From Cryptomeria japonica (taxonomy: Eukaryota; Streptophyta; Pinopsida; Cupressales; Cupressaceae), in NCBI RefSeq assembly GCF_030272615.1, contig NC_081415.1, positions 597,745,335-597,809,334 on the forward strand: a stretch of DNA of 64,000 bases, written 5' to 3'. Shown in pieces: positions 57,969 through 64,000 of this stretch. The translations under genes and the position numbers were made by a program. The notes below the pieces were generated by a model that was given only the letters and a program-made list of their open reading frames with translations, searched no databases and was not told the DNA's origin. Each line of letters opens with the position of its first letter. Within the stretch, counting starts at the first letter, position 1.

Positions 57969-59052
57969 TATTAGGACCCAGAAGGCAACTGAGAGGGGGG
58001 GGGGTGAATCAGTTATAAATTAATTTCAATCGAAATATAACTTACTTCAACTTAATACTTAATACCGATAAACCAAACTTAATGCTAGTTAACAAATTAA
58101 CAGTTAATATGAATACCGGTGAAACTTAGTGCATGAAAGAGAAAGAGAAACAACATCCACAACACATAACACATAGATTTTGATGTGGAAACCCTGTAAG
58201 GGGAAAAAACATGGTGGGAAACCTTACCCACAATCAAATGATACTACTACAGATAGTATGTGTATACAAATGGGGTCTGCACATGTAGAAAGGCCAACTG
58301 CCTAGAGCACACTGCTCAAATGGGAGTCGCAATGACTACAGTAGGATGGTTAAATCCTAGAATAATGTACTTCTTAAGATAGAATCTCCAATGCTGGATT
58401 CAATACTAGTTAAGCTTTGATAAACACCTTCAAACCTTCCTTTAACCTTCTCTTATGGTCTGCTCAAATGATCTTCAATATTCACACATACCATGTTACA
58501 TTACCATACCATAACCTTACATATCATATCCTCTTCTATCTCATCTCAAATGAGATCTTACATATATACAAAACCTAAGACCAAATGTGTAGGTCGGCTC
58601 ACTAAGAATATTACAATTAAATCAATTACAAACAAGTCTAGATGCGATGCATCATGTCGGCTCAATACATTTACAATAATATCCAATCAATAAATCATCT
58701 CCATAACATGTCATGCTGATCTAGAATAGATAATGCATACTGGTCCATAACCAAGACCAATCTGCCAGTAATAGCAAATATGTCAACTCGATTAGACCAT
58801 TAACCAAAATACCAAAACCAAGTATCCAAACCATGTCTTTGACATAATCAAGTGATCTCTAGATGATAACAAGTCATCATCAGTGCCAGTGAACAATATA
58901 ACCTGTCGGTGGACATTATACCAGTGATTGTGCATAAGTCATTGAACTTGCCGGTGAACACAATGTGTCGGTTCAACATAACCAAAGATCTCTAGAAGGA
59001 TAAGTGTTGACATCAATGACAAAACTAATGCAACACATGCATAATACCAATA
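57969..59052 (-). repeat. Copia-2 3' LTR (minus orientation)
   Basis: 1,084 bp; on the minus strand it begins TATTGGTATTATGCATGTG and ends GGTCCTAATA (decayed TG...CA). Homologous to the solo LTR at 21366-22420. It contains the shared module (minus, about 58280-58325) and the C-rich tract (plus-strand G-run about 57997-58006). Confidence 0.88.
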
Positions 59053-59427
59053 ATCTCCCCCTTTGGTGTTGATGGCAACACTAGATGGAAAAACATCTAA
59101 GTGCCAAAACAGAATACCAAAAACCAAAAACCAACAATCTCCAAAATAGATCAATACCAGAAATCAACATCAAAATGCAGAGAGTATATATCTCTCCCCC
59201 AATGAATAATGTCTCCAAAGAATAATCTCTCCCGCTAGGAATAATGTTTTTCCATAGATCTGTCTCCCCCTTTGACATCAAATGCCAAACGAAATAAATA
59301 CCAGAACATATAACCAACTAATATGACCAACTACTCCCCCTGAGTAGTAGCTCTCCTTCATCAAAGTCAAAAAAAGGTTTCTTTGTTAGTTTCTGCCGAT
59401 TTGATGCCAAACTTCAAATGTCTAAGT

Positions 59428-62409
59428 CTATACCGGTGAGGGTATTACCCCAAGCTGCTCTCTGAGATATTCAAAAGTTTCCTTAGGCAAAGGCTTAGTA
59501 AAGATATCCACAATCTGCTCTTTAGTATTCACATAAACCAATCTCACTTCTTTTGCTTCAACATTCTCTTTCAGAAAGTTATATCTGATAGAAATATGTT
59601 TAGTCTTAGAATGAAATACTAGATTCTTTGATATATCAATTGCTGCTGAATTATCGCAATAAATGATTATAGGTTCTTTGCATTTTACTTTTATGTCCTT
59701 CAACATTTTCTTAATCCATAATACCTAAGTACAATTAGTTGCTGCTACAACATATTCTGATTCTACTATTGATAACCATGTACAACTCTGCTTCTTGCTT
59801 AACCATGAAATCAATCTGCTACCAAGAAAGAATGCTCCGTTAGTGGTGCTCTTTCTGTCATCTACATCTATTGCCCAATTTGCATCGGTGTATGCACATA
59901 GATCAAAATTTTCATCTTTAGGATACCATAAACCAACATTTGTTGTGCCTTGTAGATACCGAAAAATCCTTTTTACTGTTGATTCATGATTTTCTTTAGG
60001 ATTACTCTGAAATATTGAAACAATACATACAACATTCATTATATCAGGTCTTGTTTGTGTCAAATACAATAAACCTCTAATCATAGATTTGTATCTTGTC
60101 GGATTAACAGGAGCTAAATCATCCTTCAATGTTAATTTATCAGTTGTAGTCATAGGAGTACTTACCGGTTTAGAGTTTTCCATACCAAATTTCTTCAATA
60201 GTTCCTTCAAGTATTTTGTTTGACATATGAATATACCTCTACCAGTCTGTGAAATCTGCAATCCTAAAAAGAATTTTATCTCCCCAATCATAGACATTTC
60301 AAATTCATCCTGCATCTTGTTAGCAAAGTCCTTACACAATCCATCTTCTCCTCCAAATATGATATCATAAAAAAAAACTTCAATAACCAATATTTCATCA
60401 TTAGTCACTTTGAAATATAAGTTGCTGTCAGCATTACTTTTAGTGTAACCAAGCTTCAAAAGATATTTGTCCAATCTAGCATACCAAGCTATAGGAGCTA
60501 ATCCACACAAAGCTTTCCTTAATTTGCAAACCATATCTTTATTATTTGTCAATGAAAATCCATCAGGCTCTTTAATGTAAACTTCCTCTTCAAGATCACC
60601 ATTTAGAAATGCACATTTCACATCCATCTGATAAACTTTATAGTTCTTATGAGCTGCAAATGCAAGTAATAATTTGACTGCCTCAATTCTAGCTACCGGT
60701 GCAAAGGTTTCATTATAATCAATTCCCTCTTTCTGCGAATATCCTTTACACACTATTATTGCTTTATTCCTGATTACCTTACCATCTTCATTAAGTTTAT
60801 TCCTATATACCCATTTAGTTCCAATTACATTTTTGTCTTTAGGCCGGGGAACTAATGTCCATGTATTGTTCTTTTCAATTTGTTCTAATTCATCTTCCAT
60901 TTCTTTTATCCAATGTTCATCTTGACAAGCTTAATAAAAGATGCTGGTTCAATTTGAGAAATTAAGCATACCTCTTCATTTGGCAGTCATCCTCTTGTCA
61001 TAACACCTTGATACTTATTCCCAATTATCTAATTTTTTGAGTGATTCAGTCTTACATACCTGGGTTTATTCACATCCTATCATTCTTCAGTCATTGTCGA
61101 ATTCTCTGATGATGCTAGTGTGACTGGATCCACATTCTGTATAGGTGCACTCTATATTGGTTCATTTATGATTATGTCAATTGCTGGTTCAGAATCTACA
61201 GACCTTGAATTTCCTCTGAAGTGTTCATCTATCCTCACATTAGCATTCTCAATGATCTTCTTCAATCTTTTGTTAAAACATCTATATTCCTTGCTTTTAG
61301 ATGAATAACTAAGACATATTCCTTCATCACTTCTAGGAACAAATTTACCAATATACTCATCTCTCCTAATATAGCATTTGCTTCCAAATATTCTGAAGTA
61401 CTTAAGCGTAGGAGTATTACCAAACCATAGTTCATAAGGGGTCTTACCGATTTCACCTTTGATGTGAACTCTGTTGAAAGTGTAAACCATTGTATTCATT
61501 GTTTCTCTCGAATACACATGAGGTAGATTTGCTTCCAATATCATGCTTCTAGATGCTTCCAGAATAGTTCTGCTCTTCCTTTCCACAATTCCATTCTGTT
61601 GAGGTGTCTGAGGTGCTGATAGTTGTCTTTTGATTCCATTCACTTCACAAAATATATTAAATTCCTTTGATGCAAATTCTCCTCCTTGATCTGATCTCAA
61701 ACATTTGATTTTCTTACCGGTTTCATTTTATACCATTGCCTTGAATAGTTTGAATTTTCCAAAAGCTTCTGATTTCTCCTTGAGAAAAGTAACCCAACAC
61801 ATTCTAGAATAATTATCAATAATTAGCATAAAGTATCTATCTCCCTGTAGACTTCTTGTTCTTGCTAGAACACACAAGTCAGCATGGATTAAATCAAGAA
61901 CATTATTGGATTTCTCAGAAATAATCTTAAAAGTTGTTCTAACTTGCTTTCCCATTTGACATTCCTTACATATCGGATTATGAGGTTTCACAATCTTAGG
62001 TAAATCCCTTACTACCTTAGTTGAACTGATCTTTACAATGCGATCAAAATTTACATGATAACGTCTCTTATGCCATAACCAACTTTCATCAATATGTGCA
62101 ATCAAACATGTCTTATCATTGTTGTTCAAATGAAAGATATTACCTTTAGTCTGATTACCGGTTGCAATCTCGAATCTAGTTCTATTTTTGATTTTGTATT
62201 TACCATTCTTGAACTATAACTGAAATCCCTTTTCAACTAATTGACCAACACTCAAAATATTATGCTTCAAACCTTCAACATAGTAAACATTGTCAGTATT
62301 GTGCTTACCATCCAAGGATATAGTGCCTTTTCCTTTGATTAAACAAGCTTCATCATCGCCAAATCTTACTAAACCTCCATTGAATTCCTGAAAGACACGA
62401 ATTTACTCT
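59428..62409 (-). pseudogene. Copia-2 pol remnant (integrase, RT, RNase H)
   Basis: From the 5' side: NGGLVRFG and SLDGKHNTDNVYYVEG-type sequence (62200-62409); integrase HHCC region WLWHKRRYHVNFD..CKECQMGK; LIHADLCVLAR; DNYSRMCWVTF; the Glu segment NGIVERKSRTI intact (about 61570). RT in one long 391-codon frame (59725-60900): [20 protein letters not shown] and [10 protein letters not shown]. The active site that is FVDD in Copia-1 reads FFYD here (about 60368-60385), losing a catalytic Asp. RNase [16 protein letters not shown], a stop, then the frame ending QLGVIPSPV. Less decayed than Copia-1, but RT-dead. Confidence 0.88.
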
Positions 62410-64000
62410 TGTAGTCACATAAATTTGTCCACTTAATTAAATGAATACTTAGTATTTATTTGATTATTTAACCATCAATTAATAATTAATTAAATTAATA
62501 TTTAATTAATTCATCTTAACTCTCTTCTCTTATTAATTAAATAAATTATTCAATTTATTTGATTTAATTCCCTTAACCAAATTCATACCATTAATTAAAT
62601 AAATAAATCATATTTGTTTAATTAAATCTTCTCTCACATTTAAATAAATTAATATTTATTTAAATCCCCCAAAATCCCACCTCTCACATTTAAATAAATT
62701 AATATTTATTTAAATCCCCCAAAATCCCACCTCTCACATTTAAATAAATAAATCATTTATTTAAATCACCTTTATCCTCCACCCACTTGTATTTTCCTAC
62801 AAAAGCAAGTTGCACAACTATTTTAAATAAATCATTTATTTAAATCACCTTTATCCTCCACCCACTTGCATTTTCCTACAAATGCAAGTTGCACAACTAT
62901 TTTAAATAAATCATTTATTTAAATCACCTTTATCCTCCACCCACTTGCATTTTCCTACAAATGCAAGTTGCACAATTATTTTAAATAAATTATTTATTTA
63001 AAATCCTATTTATCCTCACCCACTTGAAACCTTTAATGGTTTCCCTTAAAGTATTCAAACTTGATGGCTTTAAAGTCTTCAAACTTGATGGCTTCCTTCT
63101 ATAGTCTTCTTAAGACTTTAATGGTTTTCCTTAAAGTCTTCAAGCCTTTAATGGTTCCCCTCAAAGTCTTCAAGCATTTTAATGCTTTATCTTCCTTTTT
63201 TTCATTTAAATAAATTAATATTTATTTGAATATTTATCCAAATACAACTTGCACACATTTATTGAAATAAATGAATTTTTATTTTAAATAAAATCCTATT
63301 TTCCCTCACCCACCAAATCCACTTGCAAAATCTAATCCCCTTCTAGATTCTTCTAACCCCTTCCTAATTAGCCTAATCCATCCCCTAATTATTGTCACAT
63401 TCCTAAGCAAAATGGAGTCACTTCTCAAAGTCTCAAAGTCTTGGATAACCTTTGAAAGCTTCCAACCTTCAACCACTTAATCCACAAAGTCTTCAAAAAC
63501 CATTAATGGTTAACCCAAACCCTCCTACATGGTTAAAACATTTGTTTTGACTCAACCTCTACCCAACCCAAGGGTCTCATCAAGCCTTTAATGCTTTGAC
63601 CATGATTATCTCTTAATCATTTGTACAAAGGTTTATCCTTGCATTAACTCCTAATCCAGTGGGTAATCCTGATTTAGGCTTGACCCTTACCTTCTAGATA
63701 ACCATGAGGTCTCCTCAGGCATTTAATGCCTCCAACCTCTTCTCTCAACCCAATCTTATGTTGACAGTTGTCACCATTTCATTGGTGCAAATTGTGCACA
63801 TGGATCCCCAACTTTCAAGCTTGACCCTTGATTAAACCTTTCAATCCTGGCCATCCATTGCTCCATTTTTCCTATAAATAGAGCCCATTCCTTCATAATC
63901 CAGATCCTGAAAACTTGTATGCATTTAGGCTATAGACATTTTTAGAGAGCATTTAGCATAGCATAACTAAAATCTTGTCTTTTTGGTAAAATCAATCATT
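62410..64000 (+). mobile_element. Partial LTR of a further retrotransposon, running off the window
   Basis: Starts TGTAGTCACATAAATTTGTC directly where Copia-2 breaks; the candidate target repeat ACTCT (62405-62409) cannot be checked because the other end is outside. Inside are tandem repeats (50-bp unit at 62631, 62681 and 62731; about 79-bp unit at 62767, 62846 and 62925; degenerate TTAATGGTTTCCCTTAAAGT units at 63030-63190). A TATAAATA box lies at 63873-63880, about 120 bp before the window ends, as expected for a U3/R junction. No coding sequence. The LTR assignment is inference. Confidence 0.5.
62631..63010. repeat. 50-bp and 79-bp tandem repeats
   Basis: Three units starting CTCTCACATTTAAATAAA at 50-bp spacing, then three units with CACCTTTATCCTCCACCCAC at about 79-bp spacing. 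The second set contains the palindrome ATTTAAATAAAT repeatedly. Confidence 0.85.

Larger units (their letters stand above)
57969..62409 (-). mobile_element. Copia-2: 5'-truncated copia retrotransposon
   Basis: 3' LTR, polypurine tract (plus-strand CTCCCCCTTTG at about 59056), RNase H, RT, integrase and the start of the protease-integrase spacer. It is cut off at 62409 by another element, so gag, protease and 5' LTR are missing. Inserted in E3 ORF2. Closely related in sequence to Copia-1. Confidence 0.88.

Noticed and set aside
59725-60900. Functional copia RT because the frame is long and open
   Set aside because: The active-site Asp pair is broken (FFYD in place of FVDD) and gag, protease and the 5' LTR are missing.

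Overview
The window reads as nuclear DNA of a large-genome seed plant, most plausibly a gymnosperm (inference). It has one intact plant-type gene in 64 kb, AT-rich intergenic DNA, and a deep nest of old, decayed LTR retrotransposons primed by initiator-Met tRNA (PBS TGGTATCAGAGC). Nothing is prokaryotic, and I see no rRNA or intact tRNA gene.

Layout. 1-8117: AT-rich DNA with small tandem repeats, an ankyrin-repeat gene relic (1591-1698), a SINE-like relic (about 3274-3395) and a single-exon family-1 glycosyltransferase (UGT) on the minus strand (4321-5709). The UGT frame is open, but most donor-binding and catalytic residues are changed. 8118-12157: a non-coding foldback DNA transposon (TIR-A) with a polypyrimidine/polypurine core. 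13139-17227: an unclassified 4.1-kb insertion flanked by a 24-bp direct repeat. 18545-18672: a calmodulin-like (EF-hand) gene relic. 21366-22420: a perfect solo LTR with a 5-bp target duplication.

23.9-64 kb is one nested stack. A minus-strand Ty3/gypsy pol relic is split by element E1 (26437-about 45504) and then by element E3 (from 45564). E1 and E3 are related retroelements without pol. Each has a coiled-coil plus four-zinc-knuckle ORF1 and a long second ORF of about 1,090 codons (ORF2) that I do not recognise. E1 is split by a 12.6-kb DNA transposon (TIR-B, 28353-40936) from the TIR-A family. E3's 5' LTR is split by a complete but dead copia element (Copia-1, 45731-52853). E3's body is split by a minus-strand copia element (Copia-2, 57969-62409), itself cut by another LTR that runs off the window (62410-64000).

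TIR-B is the best candidate for an undescribed system. It has terminal inverted repeats starting GGGTA, a probable CAAA target duplication, a DDE-like transposase relic with a short intron, and a convergent seven-exon gene near the right end whose exons join in frame into about 481 codons. It also carries three internal tandem arrays (palindromic TCATATGGTGTCC-type, 359 bp and 110 bp) and a captured copia LTR-gag piece. The second candidate is the E1/E3 family. Its LTRs share sequence modules and polypurine tracts with Copia-1, Copia-2 and the solo LTR, which suggests it is mobilised by those copia elements while carrying its own conserved ORF2.
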